Assembly (NCBI GenBank): GCA_026874595.1 | Contig: CM049317.1 | Location: forward strand, 67,236,118 to 67,300,117 | DNA from: Sipunculus nudus | Taxonomy: Eukaryota > Annelida > Sipuncula > Golfingiida > Sipunculidae | Length of the DNA stretch: 64,000 nt | Direction of reading: 5' to 3' | In this document: in pieces, positions 54,514 to 64,000 of the stretch | Numbering within the stretch: position 1 is the first letter of the stretch | Layout: each line of letters starts with the position of its first letter | Notes under the pieces: model-generated | What the model was told of the DNA's origin: nothing | Databases searched by the model: none | Seen by the model: the letters and a program-made list of their open reading frames with translations, nothing else | Program-made: the position numbers and the translations under genes

Positions 54514-54898
54514 ACAAACCGTTTTATCTGTGTAACACACATGGTCAGAATTCAGGTTTAGGCATTAATGTGGGCTCACTAGTTTTCTAATTTTATATAT
54601 AAGATACTAAAAACCTGCAATACACAGGGTACACTACATCACGGGAGCATTCGTGACAATATATGTTACTTGTAATAAAGGAAAGAGTTGATTATCGCTT
54701 TAATCTATCAGATGAAAGAAGCTTAAGCTTGGAATGTTGTTAATCTGTGGCTCAGCAATAAACGCATCTGCATCCCCTACTTGACAAGTGACCTATCTGT
54801 ACTTACAAACAGCAGAGGCGTTTTTATTTAATTAAATCCGGGCTTTGAACATGTGGGTTTTATGATTGGCCAGCCTGATGAGTCATATGAGTGTATAT
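54514..54898 (+). repeat. Diverged direct duplication, copy A
   Basis: Runs from GTTTTATCTGTGTAACA through GGCATTAATGTGGGCTCAC to GAACATGTGGGTTTTAT. Copy B at 55,307-55,566 has the same blocks in order, with deletions. Confidence 0.88.
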
Positions 54899-55306
54899 GC
54901 AATCATTTTAATAAGTTAATGCAACAACTATTTTTAAAGTTCTTAATCAATTAGTTGGATGCTTAGAAAACAGGTTTTTGTAAATGAATGTTAAAAACAA
55001 TCACATTTCTGTACAATTGGATTTTCGTAAACAATGCTTTGTTTAAGAATGAGGGCTAAAATTAGACTGTTTTCTGGTCATGTTTCTAGATTCTAGATTA
55101 GATGTGATCTTATTGTCATGCATGGGACATCAGATTACGAAATCAACTATTATTTTATGACAAAGTAAGCATTTTGAAAAAAGGAATCCGTGCTTTGTTC
55201 AATTTTCTATAAGAAATGTAATATGTGAGAAAAAATGATCTTCATGCAATTATACAGATCGGTCATTCCAGATTTTCCGTACCATCGTTGTACAGACCAC
55301 AGTGAC

Positions 55307-55566
55307 ACACAGTTTTATCTGTGTAACAAACGCGGTCAGAATCCAGGTTGAGGCATTAATGTGGGCTCACACTAAGTAATTATCGTTTTAATCTGTCACG
55401 TGGAAAAAGTGTCAGTCAGAATGTAATATTTTTTAATATGTAGCTTTGCAATAAACGCATCTTCCATCATCCACTTGAGACCTCCACAGCAGAAACGTTT
55501 TTATTTAATTAAATAACGGCCTTTGAACATGTGGGTTTTATAATTTGCCAGCTTGATGATTCATAT
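55307..55566 (+). repeat. Diverged direct duplication, copy B
   Basis: Counterpart of 54,514-54,898. It ends about 60 bp before the TRIM element. Confidence 0.88.
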
Positions 55567-55685
55567 GTTCAGTAATTAATTGTATCATTCTGTCTTGATT
55601 TCCTGTACGTCAGTGTACCCTTTAAAAGTTTTACGGGGCGACATAAAAGCGGGCCGAACTGTCTCGATAAAGAAGCTTTCTTTGC

Positions 55686-55739
55686 TAGCGAACCGGTTGA
55701 TACGCCGGATTTGTGCGCCACCAACATTGGTTCGAATCC
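55686..55739 (+). promoter_or_regulatory. tRNA-like A and B boxes inside the TRIM LTR
   Basis: TAGCGAACCGG (55,686-55,696) fits the pol III A box and GGTTCGAATCC (55,729-55,739) is a perfect B box, 43 bp apart start to start. This suggests internal pol III promotion of the LTR or capture of a tRNA-derived SINE by the LTR. Function is inferred. Confidence 0.6.
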
Positions 55740-55787
55740 GGGATCGGTCCAATGTTTTCCCTTGAACTATTTATGTTCGTAACAAAA

Positions 55788-55805
55788 TAGGGGCTCGTCC
55801 GGGAT
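55788..55805 (+). other. Primer-binding site (tRNA-Pro type)
   Basis: TAGGGGCTCGTCCGGGAT lies three bases after the LTR end. The perfect complement of tRNA-Pro would have G in place of A at position 2. Confidence 0.82.
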
Positions 55806-56363
55806 GACGGTAAACTTTGCGGCCCAGGGAATAAGCTCACCAAGTGTGACTCCTGGGATAATTAGTCTTGTTCTTATAGCATAACGCTCTTAAGAGGGGG
55901 TGTGTTACGCGGTGACATAAAAGCTTACCGAACTGTCTCGCTAGTGAAGCTTGCTTTGCTAGCGAAATGGTTGGTTAAGAATTTGCAATTTCAAAAACAT
56001 GTTTCCTTTTTGCATAGTTCTAATATATAATTATATATATATACAGTGAAACCTCGTTGTGTCGAAGTCGAAGGGACTGGTGATTTTACTTCGACACAAC
56101 CGCAGTTCGAGACAACCGAAGTTCATTATATTCTACATTCTTCAGCCTTGATTATTATCGATAAATACTGCACACGTCTGGGGCCTATATTATGTAGTTT
56201 TCACAAATGTTTTCGTGAAAGAACAACACAGATTTACGTTCCTTTTTTATTAATAATAAAAAAACATATATACCACCAAAAGAAGGATTAGGTTAATCAA
56301 GAAAGTAAAATAAGAGCACATACATGTACGTGTATAAAAGCACACAAATCAATAATGATCGGC

Positions 56364-56594
56364 TCAGATCATTTTCAAGTTCAACAAAACAGATCTTCTT
56401 ACAAAAGCAATAACCTTGATCTTCTCAGCATTCTTGATCCATGTTCTCAGCGTGTTGGCGGGGATGTTGAAGTCCCTTGCAAACTTTGCCTTGGTCTTGC
56501 CACCATGTTCAACTTCGAGCAGTGCTTCTTACTTCTGCTTAATAGTCTTTACATTATTAAGCTTATACGCTTAGCAGCTAGGCCGTGACGCCAT
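56364..56594 (-). pseudogene. Tigger transposase N-terminal remnant
   Basis: Minus strand from an ATG at 56,594: the frame opens MASRPS, has stops after six further codons and again before EALLEVEHGG, then reads KTKAKFARDFNIPANTLRTW and IKNAEKI. That is the CENP-B/pogo helix-turn-helix pattern (basic stretch, K-x-K-x-A-R-x-F-x-I-P-x-x-T-L-x-T-W). In intact relatives this domain binds the TIRs and is followed by a DDE catalytic domain, of which nothing remains here. Two in-frame stops and the missing catalytic part make it dead. Confidence 0.8.
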
Positions 56595-56867
56595 TGCAAA
56601 CAGGACACGAACAATATGAAAGTGAAGCAGTTACACTGTATAACGAACTCTATGGTAAATATATATAAGAGTTTGATATAGATCTCATCTTCCTAGATTT
56701 ATACAGAGTCATGTTGTTTATCCTAGACACATCAAAGGTAAGGATTGGATTATGTTTGGTTTATCAATAACTTCTCATTGATGCTTTGTCGGCGAGAGTA
56801 TAAAGGCATGATCATGAGTGACTAATTGGCCAAACAAGTAAACATCGGACTAGGTATGTCAGCTATG

Positions 56868-57115
56868 GCGCTTGATGAGTACGATCCTAGCAGGTATTAA
56901 ACATGTAACTAGTCATCGCGGCCGTAGGTATGATTGTTTGGCTGTGCACAACTGTTGTCCAAACATTAAAGCGGCATGACCTTGAGTCGACAGAGTCATC
57001 GCGCTTGATGAGTGAGAGCCTAGTCGGTATTAATTAATTATGACTGGTCACCACGGCCCAATCATGATTGACGGGCCCTGCACAACTGTTATCCAATCAT
57101 GACTTCGAGTTAAGC
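56868..57115 (+). repeat. Internal tandem duplication in the Tigger element
   Basis: A block from GCGCTTGATGAG (56,868 and 57,001, period 133 bp) through GGTATTAA, CGGCC and TGCACAACTGTT.TCCAA is present twice with substitutions. Confidence 0.85.
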
Positions 57116-57288
57116 GTTAGAAATATTAGCTGGGGACCAACAAAACTCCTCGACACATCCGGTTTTTCGATACATCCGAATTCGACACAAGCAGAGTAAG
57201 GTTTTAACTATTTTTTGCAGGGGGCTCACGTTCGACTTCGACACATGCGGGAATTCGACTTAACCGAGTTCGACACAACGAGGTTTCA

Positions 57289-57291
<3 letters not shown>

Positions 57292-57341
<50 letters not shown>
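57292..57341. repeat. (TA)n microsatellite
   Basis: TA run of 50 bp directly beyond the Tigger right end. A short TA run also precedes the left end, so the element split or seeded the tract. Confidence 0.96.
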
Positions 57342-57346
<5 letters not shown>

Positions 57347-57989
57347 AAAGAAGTGAGCTTGGAGTATAGAAAAGAAAACTGGCCACCTTTTTCATGTATA
57401 TGCCATTGCAGAGCAAAATTATCCATTCGCGCCAGGAGAAGAATAATTCTATTTAAGAATGAGTCGATCCAGGCGGAGCTCACAAGGGAGCCATTTCGTG
57501 ATCGTTGTCTACAGGGTCTCTGAAGACGCTCTGTGTATCTCAGAGTAAATATTCTCCCAGGGGTCCGACATTTCCCAGAATCCCCTTCTGCCTGGTCACG
57601 TGAACACGGGTCCGCCCAGTGACGAGCTCACTCCAAGGAAAAGTCATCAGGAAACTTTTTTTTTATTATTATTTATGTTTGGCTTATATTGCTCTCAACG
57701 CACCATGCCTTATTTCTGGGGACCCAAGCGAATAGATTTCCTCCAAAATCACTCTGTTTTTTTTTCTTGCGTCATCATCGTGAACTGGATTTATCAAGTC
57801 TTAGTGCAGTGAGGGCTCCTTCTTTTCCCAGTTGAGCACCATATTTTTTCTAGCTTTTCCAGCGATGCCTGCAGGTATATGAGTATGCATTCTCAAACTA
57901 AAACCTGACGTGCTAATATAATAAGGATTTCCGCATAAACGTTAATACCAACATATTTTTTTTTCTAGTTGCGGCACGCTTCCCGGCTC
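57342..57989. other. Unique sequence
   Basis: GC-richer than average from about 57,430 to 57,640; no gene recognised. Confidence 0.4.
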
Positions 57990-58200
57990 CCCAGGAATGG
58001 CGGTCACCTACAGCGTATTCTACCCATGGCATTTTGCTCACGTGACGTGCTTATATGCAAATGTTGTTGATTTCATCTCCGGCCACTCGCTCAGAATAAC
58101 AAGCACTTCAGACATTCTATTTTAAGTGCATATGCCGCTGAAAGCCCATCAATCTGGAGTCATGCTAGTTATTACCGGAGGATTGCCAGTGCTATAATTT
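57990..58200. promoter_or_regulatory. Possible second regulatory patch
   Basis: Contains GCTCACGTGACGTGC, a POU octamer ATGCAAAT within TATATGCAAATGTTG, and CATATGCCG. Motif density is lower than at 51,880-52,170 and the call is weak. Confidence 0.22.
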
Positions 58201-61200
58201 CACCCTTTCACATGAAATGTAATTCGCACACACACCTAGTCACGGAACCACAAAATTAGTCCATGCATATGAAAGCACACTTGAATAAATAAATTGACAT
58301 CCTAGACACTGGTATAGGAACACCGATTTGACAAATGTTTATTGGTACTTTATTGTTCATTATTTCCTTATAAAGTATATTTGGACAGAAATCCCCTCGT
58401 TGTATTAGTCCTGTCTAACCCTGAACACAATTTTGACGAGGGATCAGTATTTTGGTTATTCTTACAACGGAATGTAAACTAAAAGTATTATGTCACTTAT
58501 AATACACCAGGCCAACCGTTAAAGAATAATAGCCACTATAAAAAATGTTTTCATTGAAATCCAGCACTTTTAATTCTCCCTGCATGTACTGACTGCATAT
58601 AATAGAAACGTGATTGACAGCAAAGTCGTGCGAAAACAAGGGAATGCCGGCAGTGATCATATAGATGGGATTCACGTTACGGTTTCTACTTTCCTATGTA
58701 TTTCGATATCAGTTTTCACCTTACCAATTAAGGTAACCGGCCCTGCACAGTGAAATATATGTGTAAAAGGATGGCTGACCATTGCAGTGCAGTTTTCCAT
58801 ATGAATGCATGGTGTTATAGTAGGTCGTATGCATGGTTCGAAGTAGGCCCTTTCGATTTACATAAAATTTCTATGGAGTCGGCTAGTTTTTAACTAAAAA
58901 CTACCAATACAATACCCCTCTCAAGAAGTCTCTTGTTTGAACCCTTTTGACGGGATTTTGTGATAATTTACGCGACCGAAAGAGTTAATATAGCAAGTTA
59001 ATGAGATAAGTAAAAATCGTACATTGTGTATTAAATAAGATATTTATATTTTAGATTAAAAATTTTTATTCTACACGCACAGTCTAAAGAGTAATTGCGA
59101 GAGCGAAATCTGAAGTGTGAATAATAAAAAAAAGATTGATGATGTTAAATTCATTACTGGTAGAACTGTGCCCTGAAAATAACTGAACTGCTTCCGATGA
59201 ATCAACTGTTCAGTATACAGGATTTGAACATTTAGAGTAAGGAAGTACGATATAAAACTTCTCTGATAAAACCCCGAAGGCGAGAATCCATCTGCGGATT
59301 TGCAAGATTTTGACTGATTAAAGCCGTAGCTGCAATTAAGAGGTCTGCTTGATGATTTACAGCGCCAATCATTATTATAGGATTTTGTAGGATTCAATAT
59401 GGAAACAATGCAATGGTTATACTAACGATCACAGAGTCTTTATTAAATGCCTGTCGTACACAGATCATGTGATTTTGAAACTGTCCCTACTCAGAAAGTG
59501 GCTCCAACATACAAGTGGGATATTTAAAAATATGTACATTGGATTCGATGTGATTCACTCATTTGTAAACAATATGATTACGCACACAAAAAAAAGAAAC
59601 TCATTTATGATCAGACACTGCGTGCTGCTGTTAAACCATAAAGTGTAAGTAAGTGTCTAATATTAAAGCATTAAATATCACGGTATACCGAATAAGTAAA
59701 CGTTTACGTTTAATAGGGTAAACAAAGATGTTTAGTACAATTTTTATCAAAGGGCATAATTCAGTCGATTTAATAGGATCTATACACTGTAATATTATAT
59801 ATCAATCAATTTTCATTGTACAGTCAACACCCCGGAGTGCTAGACTCATACCATATGAGGGGCAATGTCCGTCTGTCCTGACCGACTGTTCAAACATCAA
59901 CCCTCTTAGATGAAGTGGCTAGTGTGACCAAATTGAATCTGTGGGGCTCTTACAAGAGGACCAATCCCAAGTTATACAGTATCAGAGAAATCGCTGATTA
60001 TATGCGAGTGCTGGTGACATAACGATTGAAGATCAATGAACGAGGAGATTGTGTTAGCATGTCTGAAGTGATTGATCCAATTATGTCGACAGAGGGTACT
60101 CTGGATAAAAATTTGGGGAAAACCTCGTTTAAGTCAGTTTATCCATGACATTGGGATATAAATGTAAAGCCCTTGTAAAATAAAGGGATGCTAAGCTTGA
60201 ACCAACTTACCGCTAAAGCAAATCAACATAATTTTCGGGAAAGATGCGGTTATTTTTTGCAATTCCGCTGTTTTGACATCTGGTCCCTTGTTTATTTCAA
60301 GTGCTCTGTGGAGTCGAGTTTCATGCAATGATGACTTCTTCTTGGCCATTGCTTTCTAGTTGCAATACATTTAAAAATGTTCCACCATACATAAATGGGT
60401 TTGCCTTTCCGATTAGATTTTATTTGAATATCTTATGCTATCGTGTACTGTGTCATGTGCTTTGGTGAAGTCAGTGATTCGATGTAAATATGAATCAACA
60501 ATGTAAATACATTTTTAGACAATATGTTTTTATTATATAAAAACCAGATTTTTAATTAATTTTTTTTTTCAGTATTTTATTTATAAATATTTCCCAAGTT
60601 AAAAGCATAAGAATTGATCATGAAATTAAAACCGTGAGGGAACAATTTTGAACAATGTTGGGTAACCTGAAATTAAGTACAGACTCCCCCCGGGGGTAAT
60701 CTCATTTACGCTTAACGGGGAATAAACTGAACGCCTCTGGACTTCTAAGGTTAACTGGTGGCTTATTGATTGTAAATGTATGAATCCACATGATAATGGA
60801 CAGGTCTGCGGTAATTACATCCTGTAATGCCAAGGTCAGATCAGAGATGAAATTGTCAAGGTCGCTTGATAGGCCTCCTTGGGTCTGTCAAGATCTTGCT
60901 GAGGTCTTGTCCGGTCTGGAATGTTGTCACGCCAACCATCCCGGATATGAACGTCATTGTCTTTCATTTAACAATAAAGAAACCTTGGATATATATGATT
61001 AAGTAGACCTCCATGCGACCTATTTGTGCTGGGTCTCTCCGTGGCAGGCCACTGAAGCCGGTCTCATTCACTAAGTCGGCTAAGTCAAACGAAAGGCATT
61101 TTAGTTAAGGTCAAATAACGGTTGACTTTTGTCCTGAAAGGATGACCGACTAGTGTTTACTGTTGTCATTCTGTCGAATTTGCATTTATATTTTTGCAAA

Positions 61201-61207
61201 CACACTT
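58201..61207. other. Unique sequence, no supported gene
   Basis: A 70-codon plus-strand frame at 60,790-61,002 and a 108-codon minus-strand frame at 59,071-59,397 have no recognised motif. A CCCCCCGGGGG word lies near 60,686. Confidence 0.4.
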
Positions 61208-61282
61208 TGTTACGGGGTGAATTAAAAGTGGTCAGAACTGTCTCGCTAGTGAAGCTTGCTTTTCTAGCGAAGCGGTTGGTAC
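61208..61282 (+). mobile_element. Fragment of the TRIM LTR
   Basis: TGTTACGGGGTGAATTAAAA to TAGCGAAGCGGTTGGT matches the first 75 bp of the LTRs at 55,629 and 55,903. Similarity stops just after the A-box-like word, at the same place as in the truncated 3' LTR at 55,977. Confidence 0.8.
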
Positions 61283-62389
61283 TTTTATTTAAAACTGTGA
61301 ACAAAAATGTAACTAAATACCATGTTTGCATGTTTTCTTTCGCCGTCTTGGATCACTGGCGGCCTTTAAAATCAGAGTAATTTTTCCTGTAAAATCGATT
61401 GCTGCTTCCAGAAAAAAATGAATTTTACACATTTAATCAAATAATTCGCACAAATGTGCATATGTTAACAAAATAGTTTGGGACTTTTTAGTAGACGGAG
61501 TAAAAATATTTCGGATACAAAATATCAAATTTTTATCAAATATGACTTAAGTTTATATAAAATTATATTTTAATAAATATAAAACGCACTTAAATTTTCC
61601 ATATTAGACATATTATTGAGTTTATGTTAAAGGTAGTGGGATTTATCAAAGAACACCATGGCGGAAATAATCATTTATCATTTCACTAAAGTAATATATA
61701 TTCTGTTTTTTAATATAATTTACATATATGCGTCATTTGTTAACAAATGCACATATATATAAGTATGTATTGGCACAATGGGAATAGCGATACTGGTCGA
61801 AAAAAAGGCCAAAGAGGACCCAACTCTTGGCCAGAATCCAATTAAATTAAAAAAACTTGTAAAATACTAACTGGATTAAAAAAAAATCATCATTATCCGC
61901 CATTTAATTATCCAGATGGCCCTGTTTTATCTAAGAATAAGGGGAATATTATTTTAAATGAGACAGATATGAACAAGAACTACCGAGGGACAGGTAATTT
62001 AAAATAGATAGTTGTCATGCTTGTGACCAAGAAATATGTCTGCGACATTATATGCCAACAGCTCCTGCAGTTGAAAGGAACTAGTTCAAACAACCCGTTA
62101 TATAACTCTTGAAATCGTAATTGTAATGATACGTAAAATTTGAATATGTATGATTCGACAATTGCAGGATTTAAACTAAAATTGAAACAGTTTATGAATA
62201 ACGGAGGAATAAGCCATAGATACCATTTCACCTAACGGAGATAAAGCTACCATAGGTAAATAATATTCTTTGAATCATCTAGCTCAGAGAAATCCTTGCA
62301 TAAAGGCTAACGTGTTCTTATTTACTGTCCTATTTGAACGAAAGTATATAATTTACATACCGGTTGGAACGCAAAAAAGTCGCTTATCA
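61283..62389. other. Unique AT-rich sequence
   Basis: No supported feature in about 1.1 kb. Confidence 0.4.
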
Positions 62390-62439
62390 GACGTGGCGCC
62401 ACCTGTAGGTTATGATCACATGTCAGTCATGTGCCGAGC

Positions 62440-63090
62440 ATGACTGTGAAATTTGATGACAAAAGCTGCAGGGGTTTTAAGATATTTGGTAAAAAGAATA
62501 GGGCGGGAAGGATAGACGGGAGGACTGATGGACAGACGTGTACCATTTTAGTAATCCTCACAAGTCCTGATATAAGCAAATGCGGATTAAAAAGAACGGC
62601 CATTATGAAATTCAATAGGGCGGCCAAGCCATACTTGAAAACAAGTGCGGAAATTGCTTTGATTTATATCTTGGTATCACAAACATGGATGTTGCTACCG
62701 CTTGTATTCTTCTACGGTGATCACAAGAACAGATATAAACAAAAGTCTGTTAAAATTGGCGGTCTCTTGTAATTTATCACGGAGGCCAAACCCAATATGC
62801 ACCAATTATGGCAATGGCTCAAATGAAATCGCTTGTATTGCAAACATGGCTGTTGCTACCATTTTTATTCTTCTACGGTGCTCAGAAGTCCAGATATAGG
62901 GCAAAGTATAAAAAGAATGGCGGCCATTTTGAAATTCAATATGGCGGCCTAATCCAAATGGTAGTAAATATTGCAATGGCTTCAATGGGATCTGTCAAAC
63001 ACTGGTGTTGCTACCAGTTAAATTACTGTACAGGGCTCAGAATTCCAGATAAAAGGCATTTTTAAATTCAAAATGACGGCTGACAAAAAT
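62440..63090 (+). repeat. Diverged tandem repeat, about 160-bp units
   Basis: Units carry ACATGGCTGTTGCTACC, TTCTTCTACGGTG.TCA, a CCAGATATA word, AAAAGAATGGCGGCC, ATTTTGAAATTCAATA and GGCGGCC. Clear starts lie at 62,683, 62,843 and 62,999, with a weaker one near 62,525. The open frames here (62,431-62,772, 62,808-63,065) are repeat-derived. Confidence 0.85.
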
Positions 63091-64000
63091 GGCACCTGCT
63101 TTTTTTGGATTCAGTACCCCCGAATTGACAAAGTCAGCCAATAAAATCCATTTCGGCACGATCAAAGTCAAGCTTGATCAAAATATCTGACATACCATAC
63201 TCTTCTAATCCAGGTAACAAGCCAAAGAACAGTAACAATTTTGACAAACTGAGCACGAACAATAAGAGAAAACATTCAAAATTGCTTGATGCGGGTCATT
63301 GGTATAGTATACATAAATACAGAAATTGACAGGGTTTGAGTAAACTCATTGACAAAGAATAATAACTGTTTGTTGAGACGAAAGGTACCGTCTCTTGACG
63401 ATTTCTGTGTAAATATGAGTGCCAGTTTTTTTTAATAAAATGAATACTACATGCACCTCACAGAGTCCAGGACGTTTATTCGGGGATGACAGTTATTCCT
63501 GATTTACATGTCACAGAACTCACTATCATATCCAATTTGCAAAATTTATCTAAATTATATTAATTAAAAAAATGATTTTCTAATAAACTTAGGTTTGTGT
63601 AATAAGATATCAATGCTTTGTACTCGAAATGATTTACTCTGTCTACAAAAAGACAAATAACCAATAGATTTGTTTACCTTATATAATTATAAAACTAATT
63701 TATTCATACATGCAAATTTATGCGACTTACGGATTCATTTTGTATAATACATTTTTATGACATTCTATATTGATTCTACAGGAAAAACACCCTAGGATCA
63801 AAAAGAATTTATTTCTATTTAGAATAATCGAATTGTTCTTTGGTTATTACTCTATACAATGACTGCTTTCAGTGATGTACACCCCGTTTTTATTATCGCC
63901 GCTTTTCATCAAATATGACGGAACAGAAACATGTAAAAATTGGATTAAAATTACCGTATGATCCAAAGGTTTGAAAAAAGTACGTTTAAAACAAGTGGCC
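63091..64000. other. Unique AT-rich sequence to window end
   Basis: No repeat, RNA gene or coding region recognised. Confidence 0.4.

Larger units (their letters stand above)
55629..55977 (+). mobile_element. Miniature LTR retrotransposon (TRIM) with tRNA-like LTR
   Basis: Order of parts: 5' LTR 55,629-55,784 ending CGTAACA; primer-binding site TAGGGGCTCGTCCGGGAT 55,788-55,805, which matches the complement of tRNA-Pro 3' ends at about 17 of 18 positions; an internal region of under 100 bp; a polypurine tract AAGAGGGGGTG 55,892-55,902; and a 3' LTR starting TGTTACGCGGTGACATAAAA at 55,903, recognisable to about 55,977. It encodes no protein and must use enzymes from another element. The 5' LTR contains A-box-like and B-box-like sequences. 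Its first bases are mutated (TTTT for TGTT), and the 3' LTR is truncated. Confidence 0.82.
56044..57291 (-). mobile_element. Tigger/pogo-like DNA transposon, deletion derivative
   Basis: Ends CAGTGAAACCTCGTTGTGTC are identical for 23 bp and match at 26 of 27. Each end is flanked by TA, the pogo/mariner target duplication. Further TTCGACACAA-type words near both ends look like subterminal transposase sites. The 1.25-kb body keeps only a decayed N-terminal transposase piece on the minus strand plus an internal duplication, so it cannot move on its own. It sits in a (TA)n tract. Assignment to the pogo branch rests on the TIR/TA pattern and the CENP-B-type helix-turn-helix remnant. Confidence 0.88.

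Noticed and set aside
55788-55805. Endogenous retrovirus because of the tRNA-Pro primer site
   Set aside because: The element is only about 350 bp, encodes nothing, and its LTRs are about 156 bp; a TRIM explains it better.
62431-63065. Membrane-protein-like frames
   Set aside because: They lie within diverged tandem units and repeat the same peptide, so they are repeat by-products.

Overview
This window looks like AT-rich, non-coding nuclear DNA from an animal. No stretch can be called a confident intact gene. Open frames are short, at most about 130 codons, which is what chance gives in 64 kb of this composition. There are many (TA)n runs, tRNA-derived SINEs, solo LTRs, small DNA transposons and minisatellites, and no rRNA, CRISPR array or bacterial-type operon. 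A V-SINE-type core, a repeat built like the 'pearl'/Helentron elements of bivalves, and the general repeat mix suggest a marine invertebrate, quite possibly a bivalve mollusc. That taxonomic call is inference.

Layout. 1-10,500: a 32-bp minisatellite at the window edge, then mostly unique AT-rich sequence. 10.5-11.6 kb: a palindrome cluster and a complete non-autonomous hAT element with 8-bp target duplication. 13-20.5 kb: microsatellites, three SINE-like copies (one a V-SINE) and the end of an unknown repeat family. 22.3-23.9 kb: a 14-bp minisatellite, a full solo LTR with a 4-bp target duplication, and a G-rich tract. 25-27.6 kb: a weak exon candidate on the minus strand and a small inverted-repeat element. 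29.3-33.1 kb: a dispersed duplication and a five-unit 180-bp tandem repeat inside a Helitron/pearl-like element. 34.9-45.7 kb: a SINE, three more LTRs of the same family, and another LTR-like element. 51.9-58.2 kb: a possible conserved regulatory block, an 850-bp tandem duplication, a miniature LTR retrotransposon (TRIM) with a tRNA-Pro-type primer site, and a Tigger/pogo-like transposon carrying a decayed transposase fragment. 61-63 kb: a fragment of the TRIM LTR and a diverged tandem repeat.

How it fits together: the annotatable content is almost wholly mobile elements and their remnants. LTR elements survive as solo or partial LTRs. DNA elements survive as deletion derivatives that depend on enzymes encoded elsewhere. 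Several insertions sit inside or against (TA)n tracts. The most notable objects are the TRIM whose LTR carries tRNA-like A and B boxes, the Tigger derivative, and the motif-dense block at 51.9-52.2 kb.
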